A stretch of 64,000 bases of DNA from Pyrenochaeta sp. MPI-SDFR-AT-0127 (Eukaryota; Ascomycota; Dothideomycetes; Pleosporales; Cucurbitariaceae): NCBI GenBank assembly GCA_020747015.1, contig JAGTJM010000003.1, positions 496,001 to 560,000 of the forward strand, in the 5' to 3' direction. Position numbers and translations under genes: made by a program. Shown here one piece after another: positions 43,126-55,527 of the stretch. Position 1 is the stretch's first letter. Every line of letters begins with the position of its first letter. The notes beneath the pieces were generated by a model, which ran no database searches, was not told the origin of the DNA, and saw only the letters and a list, made by a program, of their open reading frames with translations.

Positions 43126-44828
43126 TCAATTGCCATTCGTGCTACCCTTTGCATACTTTCCTAACCCAAACTCCTCCCTGACCGCCTCTCCCAGCCTCCG
43201 AATGCCTTCGTCAATCTTTGCCTCTGGCGCCGCCGCGTACGTCGCCCTGAAGAAGAGTGTATCGTGTGCTTCCTCAGCGTCCGCATAGAACCAGCTACCC
43301 CTCATGACCAATGCCCCATGGTCAATAACGCGCATGAAGATCTCTTCCTCAATGGTCTCAATGCTCTTCGCTGGGAAGTCTGGGTGCTTCCTAAAATCAA
43401 TCTGCATCCAATGGAACATGCCAGCCATTGGAGGCTTCCAGGACATGACCTCCCGAGGAAGGTATCTGTTGCAGGCTGAAAGGATGGTGTTTCGACGTTT
43501 TGTGTATTCGAGGCGGATGTGGATGAGCCAGTCGAGATAGCCTGCGTGTCCCCAGTGTTCGTCGAGAAGCTTGAATAGGACTAACTGACTCATTCCTGAA
43601 GGGCCTTGCGTGGATACGTCGGCGTGCTTTGAATACCTGTCCACGACTTCTTGTGATGCAGTCACCCAGCCCACACGTGAACCTGGTGAAATAACTTTGG
43701 AGAATGAATCGAGACGCATGACACGACCATCTGTGTCCATGCTAAGAAAGCTAGGAACCAGATTCTTGAGGAATTCGGCGTGTGATGAAGGTGGAGGCAC
43801 ATCTGGAGCGTTGGGGCCTGTGTACGGCTGCATCTGCAGGAAGTAATAGGGCTCGTCCTCGAGGATGTAGACATCGTGCTTTTGGCAAACTGCGTACAGA
43901 GCTCGACGACGCTCTCCGCTTTGGGTTGCGCCGGTAGGATTCTGGCCTGTGGGTACTGTGTATAGCAGATGTGGTTTCCGTGCGCCCCTAGCAACATGGT
44001 CCCAGTTTGTTAGAATTCTATCCATCTCTGCAGGTAGAAGACCTTCTCCGTCAATTGGGATGCCGCACACGCGCACACCCAAAGGTCGTGCGGTCTCTAC
44101 AAATGCCGAGAATGTGTATTCTTCCGACAATATCACGTCCCCAGGTCGAGTGAACATCCTCAGTGCCATGTCTGTCGCAGATGTGCTCCCGATGCTCATT
44201 GTGCATCTCCAGTCCTGGTATGGCGGGTTATGTACCATCTCTGTATGCTCAGTGATCCATCGCAGAAGCTGGGCCGCTCCAGAGCCTTGCCCGTAGTTGA
44301 AAGCTGTTGCGATGTCGAAATTCGATGTGTTTTCAGCTAGATCGTGCTTGCCTGCAGTTATGACTACACCTGATTCCTTTGTCTCAGCCTCCGAAAAGTG
44401 CCCCACAGTAGGTACCTTGATTGATAATTCTTCAAAAGGAAAGTATTCGCTAGATGGTAGACCACCACCGAGAGAGATGATGCCTGGTGTACCCAGAAAC
44501 TTTGCAGCTTCCTTTAGTGAGTTACCTTTTCGAATGGTAGCTTCTTGTGTCATGATATCTAGATAGGTGAGGTCAGTCTCTTGTTTGTCACCATTCGTCT
44601 CTAAAAATACATACGGTTCCATCGCTTCGCCTTTGGTTTGTGGTCATGCGGCCCCAGCCGGAAGTTGATCGAATCTGAGGGTGCTGCTACACCCCATTGA
44701 GACTTGTGTGCTTTTCTTCTCCTTCCCAGTATCTCATTGCTTTGTACCGGCGCAGTCAACGGATTTGGGAGAGTGATTCCTGAAGTGTCTGATTCGGCTG
44801 AAACCTCGATGGCGGAAGGTGGTGCCAT
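43126..44828 (-). CDS. aro8: Aromatic amino acid aminotransferase Aro8
   Basis: Two exons on the minus strand, 44828-44615 and 44558-43126 (56-nt intron), 548 residues. The second exon has a spurious ATG of its own inside the intron region; the splice gives KAKRWNHIMTQEATIRKGNSLKEAAKFLG, as in fungal Aro8, and a start of MAPPSAIEV. The fold type I aminotransferase core shows GIISLGGGLPSSEYFP, NYGQGSGAAQLLRW, PTGQNPTG, ILEDEPYYFLQ, the PLP lysine in RLDSFSKVISPGSRVGW, and a C-terminal MRGSWFY..LFFRATYAA. The enzyme exchanges amino groups between phenylalanine, tyrosine or tryptophan and their keto acids, and may also use 2-aminoadipate in lysine synthesis. Confidence 0.94.
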
Positions 44829-45784
44829 TGTCTAATCTTGATCCAGCCCCTGACTCTGCTCTCTGGCACTCGAAGTTTAAGAAATCGTGAAGGTCTCCTT
44901 TGTGTACGGACTTATATTCCGGACGCTTTAGCTCGGAGATGCAGAAAACGAAAGCTCTAAGAGAAGTCTGTGAAGAGCGGTGAATATTTGTTGGCGAGAT
45001 CGGACCTTTAAATCTGATATACGAATGGCTGCAATGCTATCAGTGGTCACGCCCTACATATGTAACTGGTGCAGTAGTGAAGGGAGCATGACCCACGGGA
45101 CCTGCATCATTCCTTCCGGAATGGTATCGGCTAGCCACGGATTTGGGAAGCGATGACAAGCGAGTCCACAGGAACTGCACGCTAAGCAGATGCCTTCGTG
45201 GTCGGGGTGTAGCAATGCGCCCTCCATGTACTCCGTGCAGGACATCTTGCTCCGTACCCCGCAAATTGTAAGTGGACAATGAATGTTCCGAAATGCGAGG
45301 GAGATAACGTATCTGGGAATCGAGTCGTTGCTGTTCATATTCGGAGAGTGCATGAAACACACGCACTTGCAGAAACTCAACATACGTAAGACGTTGATAG
45401 CCATTGGCCAATCGGCGGTTTTGGGAGGTCATTCGGAACCATACAAGTGACGACAAAGCCGCGGACAACCGCCATGAACAGACATTATCCACATTCTTTC
45501 CTCAAGCATCAGCTTCATACAATTACGATAACCTCGACTGATGGTATCAAGCAGTAACGCAGATGCTCCGAACAACAACTCCAACCAAGTCGTAGAACAT
45601 TTTGACGCTCGATACCCCAAGCATTTTGCAACAGATATGCCAACCGACGCCATATGCAAAACCCTATATTAATACCTTCAACAATGCCCGTAGTTGAGGG
45701 GAAGAACGTTCCAGCGCATGTTTTGGCGCGTTTGAAGGATGATAATCAGAGAAAAATAGGGAGGGAAAAAAGGTGCAATGCCCC
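44829..45784. other. Intergenic interval containing a probable broken gene
   Basis: Apart from the Cys-rich frame listed next I see nothing coding. The 5' part (44829-45050) is promoter/leader of aro8. Confidence 0.4.
45054..45659 (-). pseudogene. Cys-rich unknown protein gene interrupted by one in-frame TGA
   Basis: One minus-strand frame of about 200 codons is open except for a single TGA at 45431-45429. It reads naturally across it: RMWIMSVHGGCPRLCRHLYGSE, stop, PPKTADWPMAINVLRMLSF. The second half is Cys-rich (FCKCVCFMHS, HCPLTICG, ICLACSSCGLACHRFPNP) and could bind zinc. A single base change from TGG would restore tryptophan, so a recent nonsense mutation is the simplest reading. An unseen intron is possible. 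An overlapping frame of 150 codons (45492-45040) is Arg/Ser-rich and looks like a shadow. I do not recognise the family. Confidence 0.35.
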
Positions 45785-47840
45785 CTACATAACCACACAG
45801 TTCTCGTCTTTGCCGCCTTTCTTGAGCTTGTTCTTGTCGGTATGATTTGGGGCCTGAGACTGGCCAGATGCTGCGGCCTGAATGATGGCAAGGCGCTGCT
45901 TTGCTCTTTCATCACCGTGGTCTGCAGCCTTGACGTACCAGACGTTCGCTTCGAGAGGGTCGCGCCGACATCCAATGCCCATTTCTGTAAAGTATCCACA
46001 GGCATACTCGGCTTTTGGGAGACCTAAGGATGTTAACACAGCTATATTTGGTTGAGAACTGCAACTTGAGCTTACCATGCTCTGCGGCTTTCTTGGCCCA
46101 TTCGTACGCCTCGTTCTCATCCTTGTCCAGGACAGGCTCGGCGCCAACCATGTACCAGGCACAAAGATTCATCATAGCTTCGGGAATGTCGGCCTGGGCA
46201 GCACAGTTATAATAGTGTACAGAAAGTGCAGCATCCTTGGGACAGCGTAGAAGGCCATGTTCGTAAGCTTCTCCAAGCTTCAGAGCAGCCATTGCGTGGC
46301 CCAGCTCCGCTGCCTGCGTGAAGAGCTGTACCGCATAGACTTCGTCTTTGAAAATATCGTCACCGTAGCCAGTCTCGTGTAACAAACCCAGCTCAAACGG
46401 CGCGTTGTTGTATTGATAGTCGGCTGACTCTGAAGCGCGCTTTAGCCATTTCACACCCTCTCTGTATTTACCCTGGAGACCCATATCGCCAGTCAAACAA
46501 GCTTTGCCCAACCGTGTTGCTGCTCCAGGATGATTCTTCGAGGCTGCAGCACGGAAGAATTGAACAGCTTTGGCGTAGTCTTTGCGACAACCCCAGCCAA
46601 ACTCATAGCAAAGTGCGGCACGGTAACCCGACTCTGCGTGGCCGTGTTTGCTGGCTGCGATAAAGAGGGGGAATGCTCGGTCATAATCAGGCTTGTCTTT
46701 ATTGAACAGTCCTGACGCGTAGCCGTCCGCGAGGTAATACTGTGCAAAAGGATAGCTGCGGTCAGCTAATCGCTGTAGAATCTGGCGTGCTTCCCGCAGC
46801 ATTTCTGCAGGAGCCAGCCCTGCGTCGTCAGTGGAAGGGCCTGCCGCCATGACTTCACGTGCAACCTGGACCATGAATAACGCAAATTCATATTGCACAG
46901 CGGTGTCCTGTGTTTTCTTCACGTTGCCCCTGTACATGTCCAACGTCTTCTTTGTGTCAAGAAGCGACGCATTTTGCCCAACTGCACCTCGCAACGCCGC
47001 ATTCCCCAGGTTTGCTGCAGGGGCAATCTGTTGGTTGTAGGGTAGATTCAGCAAATCCACGTAGGATGTGGGTCTGATATCCGGGGAGCGACGATTGGTC
47101 GAGGTTTGTCGGGCGTAGCTGTTTGGCGAGCCGTTGGATACAGGAGAGCCACCCACTGAGAGGCGTGGAGAATGTGTACGACCATGTGCATTTAGTTCTG
47201 AGCCTAGGGTATACGCAGAACTGGGTCTGGCGACTGTAGTGCGGGGTACTTGCAGCGGTGCGTCTGTCCCGTAGTGATACGAGTTGCGGACGCTGTCGCT
47301 GGATGAGTGCTGCGAATTCGAACTTGGTGACTGTATCGTATCGCGAGGCGGATATGCGGCAGCTGGTTGCATTGGCTCCTGGGAGTAGTAATTTGGCTGA
47401 TACTGCTCCCGCGGGCTGTAGATGGCCTCGTCCTCTTGCAACTGTGCCACATCCATCTCCGCGGCATGCGAGTACCGACTGCCGTAGGAACCATCGTTGA
47501 TGTGCAGTTGTCGGATAGGAATGTCTCTTGTCACAGGTATTGAGTTTCCTGAGTTCCTGTTGTCCCCAAGGTCTGGCGTTTCTCTAGACGGCGTCCTCGA
47601 ATGCCCTGTCGAGCTTGGCGTGGCAGACCCCGATTGTCGCGAGTCACGGCCCTCGGCCAGATTGTCATCATGCTCGTCGATGCTGAAGGAGGGTATTTGA
47701 GGGTGTTGCGCGACGCTGGGTACAGGCTTCCGGCGCAAGGAGCTGCTGGAGCGGTTCGAGTGGCTCGAGTCGGGATGTTGAACAGGATCTGCATCGGGCG
47801 GTGGGAGAGGCGGCAGAGCCCGGGGTGGTGCTGCAGACAT
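45785..47840 (-). CDS. skt5: Chitin synthase activator Skt5/Chs4, Sel1-repeat protein with CaaX box
   Basis: Two exons on the minus strand, 47840-46076 and 46023-45785 (52-nt intron), 667 residues. The start is the first true ATG (MSAAPPRALPPLPPPDAD). About 270 residues are disordered, rich in Ser, Pro and Gln. The C-terminal half is a run of Sel1 repeats (for example DRSYPFAQYYLADGYASGLF, HGHAESGYRAALCYEFGWGC, NHPGAATRLGKACLTGD, GHAMAALKLGEAYEHGLL, PKAEYACGYFTEMGIGCRRD). The protein ends in CVVM, a CaaX box for prenylation, as in yeast Skt5/Chs4. In yeast this protein brings Chs3 (class IV chitin synthase) to the bud neck and activates it. Here the class IV chitin synthase gene is the divergent neighbour. 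Confidence 0.94.
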
Positions 47841-50225
47841 GATGCTGTGCAATATGACTCTTGATCTCAGCTCTTCTTCTTTGCTCAGGCCACTGGCGCT
47901 CCTTTATATCCAGCTATCTCCCCTGACTCGGTGGAGTGGCGGGGCTTGAACTGTGGCCCAAGGCAATGGATAGCTGGGAGCGGACGAAGGCAGCGCACAA
48001 GTCAGTAACCAGTGTGCAGCAGCTGGATTCTCCCTTTGCGATGTCTGTCAGTACCTGCAAACGCAATGTGAACGTGGGCTCGAATTTGGCGGCCACGGCC
48101 CTCAGGTAGGATGCTAAACCCTGGCCTGGAGATCTCTCTGCGGTCCGGGGGCGGGTTTGCACTTACAAGAACTGTGCGCCGGTCAGGGTCCAAAAGTGCA
48201 GGCACTGGAGGGGCCCAGATGCAGAGGGGTTCTCTGGCCAAATCTCGGTGCGATGCTTTGTCCCGGCTGGGGTGGACTACTTGGGCGTTCCCCCTCGCGA
48301 GTACAGCAGGCAGGCTCGAGGTGGTTGCTGTGTCTTGAAAAGACCCCACGTTTCCACAGTCGACCTTTTTCTCGTACGTACTAGCGAAAGTAACCAGGCG
48401 GCAGAGGTCGGCTTGCTTACGGAGCTAAAGCTGTGTGACGTTAAGGACGGGTGGCCACTCTAACTATCGATCTCTGACTCGGTTCGATCCGACAGGGGCT
48501 AGGAGAGCAATTGCGGCTCACAGGGAACCAAGTAGGCGTAATTGAAGCGGCTGAATAGATCAACAGCTTCACTGTTTCAGAAGAGCATGCTGCATTGTTT
48601 TATGAGGGCCGGTTGGCCCGAGCATTATTTAAGACGGCCATGGCAAGCACTGCAGAAGCAACAGAAGGCTAGTGACATTCATCATGTGCCCGGAACGGCG
48701 CGCTCGTCATCCGTCATCGCTTTGCAAACATTGTTGGATGCCCTAGAATGCCAGAGTGGGTGGTTGGCATTGGCTGTCCGAGCCCGACTCGTCTGTGTGT
48801 GTGCGGACAAGAATGTAGGCTACCAAGCCGCCTGTGCCATTTGCAGCTTCAGCTTCAACACTTTGGGACAGTCTACATGGGGCGAGGGGCCATGGCGAAG
48901 CTTACTTTAGCCGTCGACAAGACACCTTGAGTGGAGCTGCGGTGCATGGTACATAGCGGTATATGGGGAAGACGTGGTAGACGGCGGGTTTAGGGGCGTG
49001 GTGGACGAGGGCCGTGGCTCCACCGCTGCCCTTTGCCATGTTTTGTTGCCGTCAGGCTGTCTTGTTCACTGCTAGTGCATAGGGGTTCAGTCGTATTCGT
49101 CATTCTCATCTAGGAAAGGATGCGTCGCAGGCCCCAGAGTAGGCCGCAGGTCACCGGCGGCGCGGTGGGCACGTATCCGGAGCAGACTGTTACATTTCGA
49201 CTTGCCCACCGGCCAGCGCGCCAATAGCAACCTCACAATAGCAGGATCCTGCTATAGCCCAGCGTGCACCCTGACGACCCCCAGCGCACTCCCTTTCGCG
49301 CTGCAGACACGTGAAGGCGTCCGGTCTCTGGCCTCTGCGGCCCTTAATTGCGTAGGAAATGAAGATGTTCACCAGGCGTCGCGGCTGATGTTGAGAGGCG
49401 CCAGGAGGAAGCGGAAAATAAGTAGCCGATTCAGGGTTCGACTGGCGTAAGCAGCTGCACGCAATGCGTCTAGCCGCCTTGTCGATTTCTTCGCTGCAGG
49501 GGAGTTTTTGCTAGGGCGGGAACTTGCCTTTGACGGCGGGCCCCAGCTGCTGGGACCGTGGTGCGACTGCGACGCCTGCGAGAACGAGCGCGCGGTGGGT
49601 GCAGAAGGGAAGCACATGCAATGCCCCCATCGCTCAAAGACTCACAAAGGATCACCATCCGCCGCCCAGGCCGCGCCCCTCGTCAGTCGCGTTTGGCCAA
49701 GGGTCAACGATGTGTTTTGGCGGATTGGCCTCCTTCAGGCCGTGTTGGCTCTAGTCGCTGGCGCTGGGGAAACGGTCCAAAATAGATTCGATTCGGCCTG
49801 CGATTCGCGGGCGGAGCAGCACTGGCAAGGGGTTCCCTCGCCCCCATCCCTCCCAAGCCCAATTCTCGTTGACCTCGCAACAACCGCAGCCCCAGCTTGA
49901 GAGGCTGTTCTCTGACACTCGTTTTGCACCTTGTCGATCGTTCTTCCCGCCGGCTCGTTCGTCGATGCCCCTTCTGCCGTCACTCGCTGAAACACTGAAA
50001 TCACCACCACACACCACCACCGCCAGTAGCACGCCCACTCGCCCCAATCCCGGTCGCCCCCGGACACGCAGTCCGCCCTCGACACCAATTTCGCACTTGG
50101 CCCTCACGGCGTCTGCCAGCGTCATAGACCTGCACCACATATTCTTTCAGGCGTAGTGACGGTCCACATTGGCAGCGGAGGCAGCCCTCGTGTGTAACGA
50201 CACCTGACATTGCATTCCTCGCACA
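47841..50225. promoter_or_regulatory. Divergent intergenic region between skt5 and the class IV chitin synthase
   Basis: 2.4 kb between the two start codons. The right half is G/C-rich, with long stop-poor frames in several phases that look like composition effects. The last 400 bases before 50226 are C-rich and are probably the long 5' leader of the chitin synthase. A tRNA-like GGTTCGATCC at 48481-48490 has no matching cloverleaf. No gene is called. Confidence 0.45.
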
Positions 50226-53200
50226 ATGTCTCTGCCCCAGCGTCCCAACGAGTCGTCTCCCCGGCGCGACGAGCGACATGTCTTTCGCGAGTCACCATCG
50301 CGCCGACGCCGAACCTCTGATCTGGAGAACACGCGATCGAGCGACCGCACAACTCGCAAAAGCGGCGCCCAGTCATACTCGCGGCCGCTCCCTTCGCCAG
50401 GCACGCCGGTGCCCATGGAGCGAGACCCCATTATGCGTGGCCAACACACGACTCCAGCAGGCCCAGACCTGGGCAGGAAGCGCAGCCTCATCCGACCAGA
50501 GCGCCAGCGGATCGACCCAAATCACCCAAACTATCACTACCGTAAACATGCTCAGAGAATGGCTGTCCAGCCATCAACAACCGGCAATGACCCCATCTTG
50601 GAAGACCAGATGGAGGCCGAGACGGTCAGCTCAGACAGCACCGACCTGAAACCACCGCACATGCGCAATGCATCGGGCGGTGGCTATCATGACAAGCAGG
50701 CTCCATTGGACGACGAAGCGCCACGGGTACAGCGCAGGCTGACACGGAGCAAGACTATGGAAAAACTCGAGAAGCAAAAGCAGAAAGAAAAGGACAAGAT
50801 GCGGCCGCCCAGCCTTTGGAATGTATACTGCGCCATCATCACCTTCTGGTGTCCGGATGCCGTTCTGAAATGCTTTGGGAAACCGCAAAAGGCGCAGCAG
50901 CGTGCATGGAGAGAGAAGGTCGGTCTCGTCAGCATCATTCTCCTCATTTGCACATTTGTCGGTTATCTTACATTTGGTTTTACTGAAACTGTCTGCCCTG
51001 CTGGCGGGAACGCTCGCATGAGGGCCAACAAGGTAGACAGGGGTTTTCTCATCGTACATGGCAAAGCCTACGATCTCGCTCGATCCACGCATCCTCTCGC
51101 TCGTGGCGTGCCATCTGGCGCCAACGTTCTCTTTGACCTTCCTGAGAAACATGGAGGTCAAGACGCCAGCTTCTTGTTCCAGAACGTCAACGGAGCCTGC
51201 AAAGGACTCATCACGCCCAAAGCTAATGCCGGTATCCCCGCCAGTGCAAGTGGAGACCTAGCCTGGTATTTCCCATGCCGACTCACCAACCAGGATGGTT
51301 CTTCCAAACCCAATAACACATTTCTAGAGTACAACGGTTACATGTGCCACACCTCGGACAATGCTCGCAGGGCCTTTTACGGCTTGAAAAATACTGGTGA
51401 TGTCTACTTCACTTGGGATGACATTCGAAACAGTTCGCGCAATTTGATGGTGTGGGGTGGAGACGTACTGGATCTTAACCTTCTGGACTGGTTCAACCGG
51501 ACGCAAGTTGACACACCACGCATTTTCGACGAAATTCGCCAGAATCCCGCCGTTCGAGGAATAGACGTCACGCGCGCTTACTCTTCGAGTTATGAGAAGC
51601 AGGTCGCTCGATGCTTTACCGAAATCATCAAGGTCGGTTCCATCGACACGGAGAGTATTGGTTGCATTGCTTCCAAAGTCGTCCTCTACGTCTCGCTGGT
51701 TTTTATCTTGGCTGTTGTTGTGGCAAAGTTCGTTCTTGCTCTGGCTTTCCAATGGTTCATCAGCAGAAAGTTTGGCGCCACTAAGACATCTGTTGGCAAG
51801 GCAGACTCCAAGCAGCGAAAGCAACAGATTGAAGAATGGAGTGATGACATCTACCGCCCACCGCCCAGGCTCACCGATCCCTCTGCTGGCCCTGATCGCT
51901 CGAGCAAGCGCGGTAGCACTTTCTTACCTTCGACATCGAGATTCACTAGTCCTTACTCAGTGGATAAGTCTGCGAAAACGCGCGCTCCTCCCACAACTAT
52001 GACGAGTCAAAGCAATACGTCCCGCCTGCTTGGATCCAACAGTGGCATGTACAGGCAGCTCAACGCCAGCCATGGCACCTTACCCACCTATGACGGAAAG
52101 CACTCTCACCAAGAGTCTAGATCGAGTCTACTTCTCTCTGGTACTACGGAGCAGAATCGCTATTCTAGCGTAGCTGGTGAGGTCGAAGGCCCCGGACCCG
52201 CCGGATTCATCCACGAAGCTGTTGTTCCCCAACCTCCACCTGAATGGCAGCCTTTTGGTTACCCATTGGCTCACGCCATCTGTTTGGTCACTGCCTATTC
52301 CGAGGGCGCAGAAGGCCTTCGCACTACATTGGACTCTGTTGCTACCACCGATTACCCAAACAGCCACAAACTGATGTTGGTCATCTGCGACGGTATCATC
52401 AAGGGTAAAGGAGAGGATCTGTCAACGCCCGAAATCTGCCTCAGCATGATGAAGGATCATGCTGTGTTGCCTCACGAGGTTCAGGCCTTCTCATACGTTG
52501 CAGTGGCTAGCGGCTCGAAACGACACAATATGGCCAAGATTTACTCCGGATTCTACGACTATGGCGAGAACTCGCGCATTGCGACAGACAAGCAGCAACG
52601 TGTCCCAATGATGGTTGTTGTCAAGTGTGGAACGCCAGATGAGGCCAAGAAGTCAAAGTCTGGAAACCGCGGAAAGCGAGACAGCCAGATCATCCTCATG
52701 TCCTTTTTGCAAAAGGTCATGTTTGATGAACGGATGACTGAGCTTGAGTTTGAGATGTTCAACGGCATTTGGAAGATCACTGGTATATCGCCCGACTTTT
52801 ATGAGATCGTACTCATGGTGGACGCCGACACGAAGGTTTTCCCTGACAGTGTAACACACATGATTTCCGCCATGGTGAAAGACCCGGAGATCATGGGTCT
52901 CTGCGGCGAGACCAAGATTGCCAACAAGCGACAGTCGTGGGTCTCCATGATTCAGGTGTTCGAGTAAGTAGTAATCTCATGTTGGACCACGACGCCACTG
53001 ACAGCAACAGATACTTCATCTCCCATCATTTGGCCAAGTCTTTTGAATCAGTCTTTGGTGGTGTCACTTGTCTTCCAGGATGCTTCTGCATGTATCGGAT
53101 CAAGGCTCCTAAAGGCGGTCAGAACTACTGGGTTCCAATATTGGCTAATCCCGACGTCGTCGAGCACTATTCAGAAAACGTCGTCGACACGTTGCACAAG

Positions 53201-54036
53201 AAGAATTTGTTACTCTTGGGTGAAGATCGATACCTGTCAACACTAATGCTAAAGACATTTCCCAAGCGAAAGCAGGTTTTCGTACCCCAGGCTGTCTGCA
53301 AGACTACGGTACCCGACGAATTCAAGGTTCTCCTGTCACAGCGCAGGCGATGGATTAATAGTACAGTCCACAACTTGATGGAGCTGGTACTCGTGCGAGA
53401 TCTGTGCGGCACTTTCTGCTTTAGCATGCAGTTTGTTGTGTTCATTGAATTGATCGGAACTCTGGTTCTCCCCGCCGCCATTGCGTTCACTTTCTACCTA
53501 AGTAAGTACACGCCGTTCCAAGTATTGGACCGTGCTGACCTGCTTCAGTTGCTATTTCTATCAAAGCCGCCGTCCTCAACACCGCGGCTCCAGTCATACC
53601 CCTGATTCTCTTGGCCCTCATCCTTGGTCTACCCGCGGTCCTTATTGTGGTAACGGCCCACCGTTGGTCATACGTCGCATGGATGTTTGTCTACTTGCTG
53701 TCACTCCCCATTTGGAATTTTGTGCTCCCAACGTACGCGTTCTGGAAGTTTGACGACTTCAGCTGGGGCGATACTCGGAAGACAGCAGGCGAGAAGACCA
53801 AGAAGGCAGGCCTGGAGTATGAAGGAGAGTTTGACAGCAGCAAGATCACCATGCGACGATGGCACGACTTTGAAGCAGGTAAGGTGCACAACTTCTCGCG
53901 ATGATGCCGTCACTGACATTGGGCACCAACAGAACGGAGACTTAAGACACCAGGCGGCGGGTGGTCACAGCAGACGACGTCGGCTGGGGGCTGGTCGCAG
54001 CAGCAGCAAGGTTACGACCCGTACTATGATAATTGA
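50226..54036 (+). CDS. CHS3: Class IV chitin synthase (yeast Chs3 orthologue)
   Basis: Four exons: 50226-52963, 53011-53501, 53549-53878 and 53933-54036 (introns 47, 47 and 54 nt), 1220 residues. The N-terminal 190 residues are basic and disordered. Two membrane regions (VGLVSIILLICTFVGYLTFGF; VLYVSLVFILAVVVAKFVLALAF) flank a cytochrome-b5-like domain (FLIVHGKAYDLARS), a mark of class IV. The GT2 catalytic domain has the acidic VDADTK, GCFCMYRIKAP, EDRYLS and the chitin synthase signature SQRRRWINST. Membrane helices and a Gly/Gln/Trp-rich tail (GGGWSQQ repeats, ending DPYYDN) follow. The enzyme polymerises UDP-GlcNAc into chitin at the plasma membrane. The adjacent divergent skt5 encodes its expected activator. 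Confidence 0.96.
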
Positions 54037-55527
54037 TTTCGCATTGTGGCGTCGCATAGGAAGGGAAGCCGCCGTGTTGTCTGCGCGGCGAGCTTAAAAA
54101 ATTGCATTTTTGTACCACGTTGCTTCTTGATGCATTGCTGGGGTTTCTTGGGTCTGCTCTCACGCCGTTTATTCTCTCTTATGGATTTTCTTGTAGATGA
54201 TGGGTCCCGTCAATATTGTACAGTGTCCCTCTAGACTATCTAGTAGTAGTAGTAGTAATTTATGCTTCACATTCGGGACGTATCCTCCTCTGCAGCATAT
54301 CAGTCTCGACTGGTGCTTTTCCTCAGCTACCTGGCCGGACGCAGCATCACGCTCATGTGTCGGCCGCGGTGCCGCGGGAGTTAGTAGGCTGCGGTATTGT
54401 TCATTCGTCTGTGGCTTGCTGTTGTGGAGTGCCAGCGGGGGGGATCACCTTTGTGCGGACGGCGATGAGAGACAAGAACGGCACTTGAGCCACAGTGTAG
54501 GGAGGCCCTGCTGGGCTCGAAGGTTTGATTTGTTCCACGAATTAGCCGTGGCACCGTCGCCAGCTCGCAGCGCGTCAAGAAGCGAAGTTTGTACACCTGC
54601 CTGTGTCCCAAAAGGGACCTGACAAGAGCACAAAGCGGGCCTCGTCGCGGGCCAGTGCCTGCTCTTTGGCGTCACACGGAGCTCGCACTGCATTCTCGTC
54701 CTCTCGGCTTAGCCCTTCAACGTTGTCGTGTTGGCAGTGCCATGCGAGTTGTATCCCCCGCCTTTGCTCGTTGACCTCCACCGTGGTACGACCAACTGTC
54801 TGTGGGCACGCTGTACCGTCCGCTTAGCCCTGACTTGAGGACAGGCGAATGCGCGGAGCCGGCCATTACAGAGGCGTGAATGCACACATCTGCCGAGCGG
54901 GCATCTGGCGGCTTGCAAAGGTGTTTTAGAAGGGTCTGTCTGTGGAGGGCAATGGTCCGGCTCCCGAGGTCGTTTCTTCAGTGTAGGCAGAATTCTGGGC
55001 GGGCGCTGGAAGGGCCTGGCCGGCCGGTATATCGACCGCCCTGATGCACCGCATACATATCCGATAGCACCCCCTGGGTAGAGAGCCCTTTCACGCGCAT
55101 GGCCCATCCTGCTCACGGGGTGCTGACATGCCCTGCAGCCCAATTCTCCCGCAGCCAATACCTCGTCCCGACAGTGCCAGCTGCGACCCCACAGTCCCCC
55201 CTCCACCCCCCCGTTGCGTGCCCTTCCTCGCATGTAGCGCCTCGTGTAGGTGACGGACCTGAAAGGCAGCAATTGCGACGTCCGCCATTCGGCCGCCCTG
55301 GGCCATACACAGCGGGCCCATACTTAGCTCCTGCACTGCTGCGTGTCTTGCTGCGCCGAGCGCATGCTGGGCCAGTCGCCTCCCCCACGCCGCGTCCTGC
55401 GCCTTTACATCTGTAGCAGCGCCTCTCCAAGACTGCAGCTATCGCCAACTTCGTCGCAGACAACCGTCACTTGACTCGCATTTTGGTCGCCCCACAGGAC
55501 TCGCTATCTGGTGGATAGCGGCCGTCC
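54037..55527. other. Intergenic, G/C-rich, no gene seen
   Basis: A (TAG)n microsatellite lies at about 54240-54260. The longest open frames here (for example on the minus strand at 54709-55272) are Arg/Pro/Gly-rich and look like composition effects. Confidence 0.45.

Noticed and set aside
45040..45492. Minus-strand open frame of 150 codons
   Set aside because: It overlaps the Cys-rich frame, is rich in Arg, Ser and Leu and shows no domain-like pattern; the other frame reads more naturally.
48481..48490. GGTTCGATCC resembling a tRNA T-loop
   Set aside because: The flanking bases do not form a five-pair T stem, and no D arm, anticodon arm or acceptor stem could be matched around it.
54709..55272. 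Minus-strand open frame of 187 codons
   Set aside because: G/C-rich stretch; the translation is Arg/Pro/Gly/Cys-rich without any motif, and other frames are equally open.
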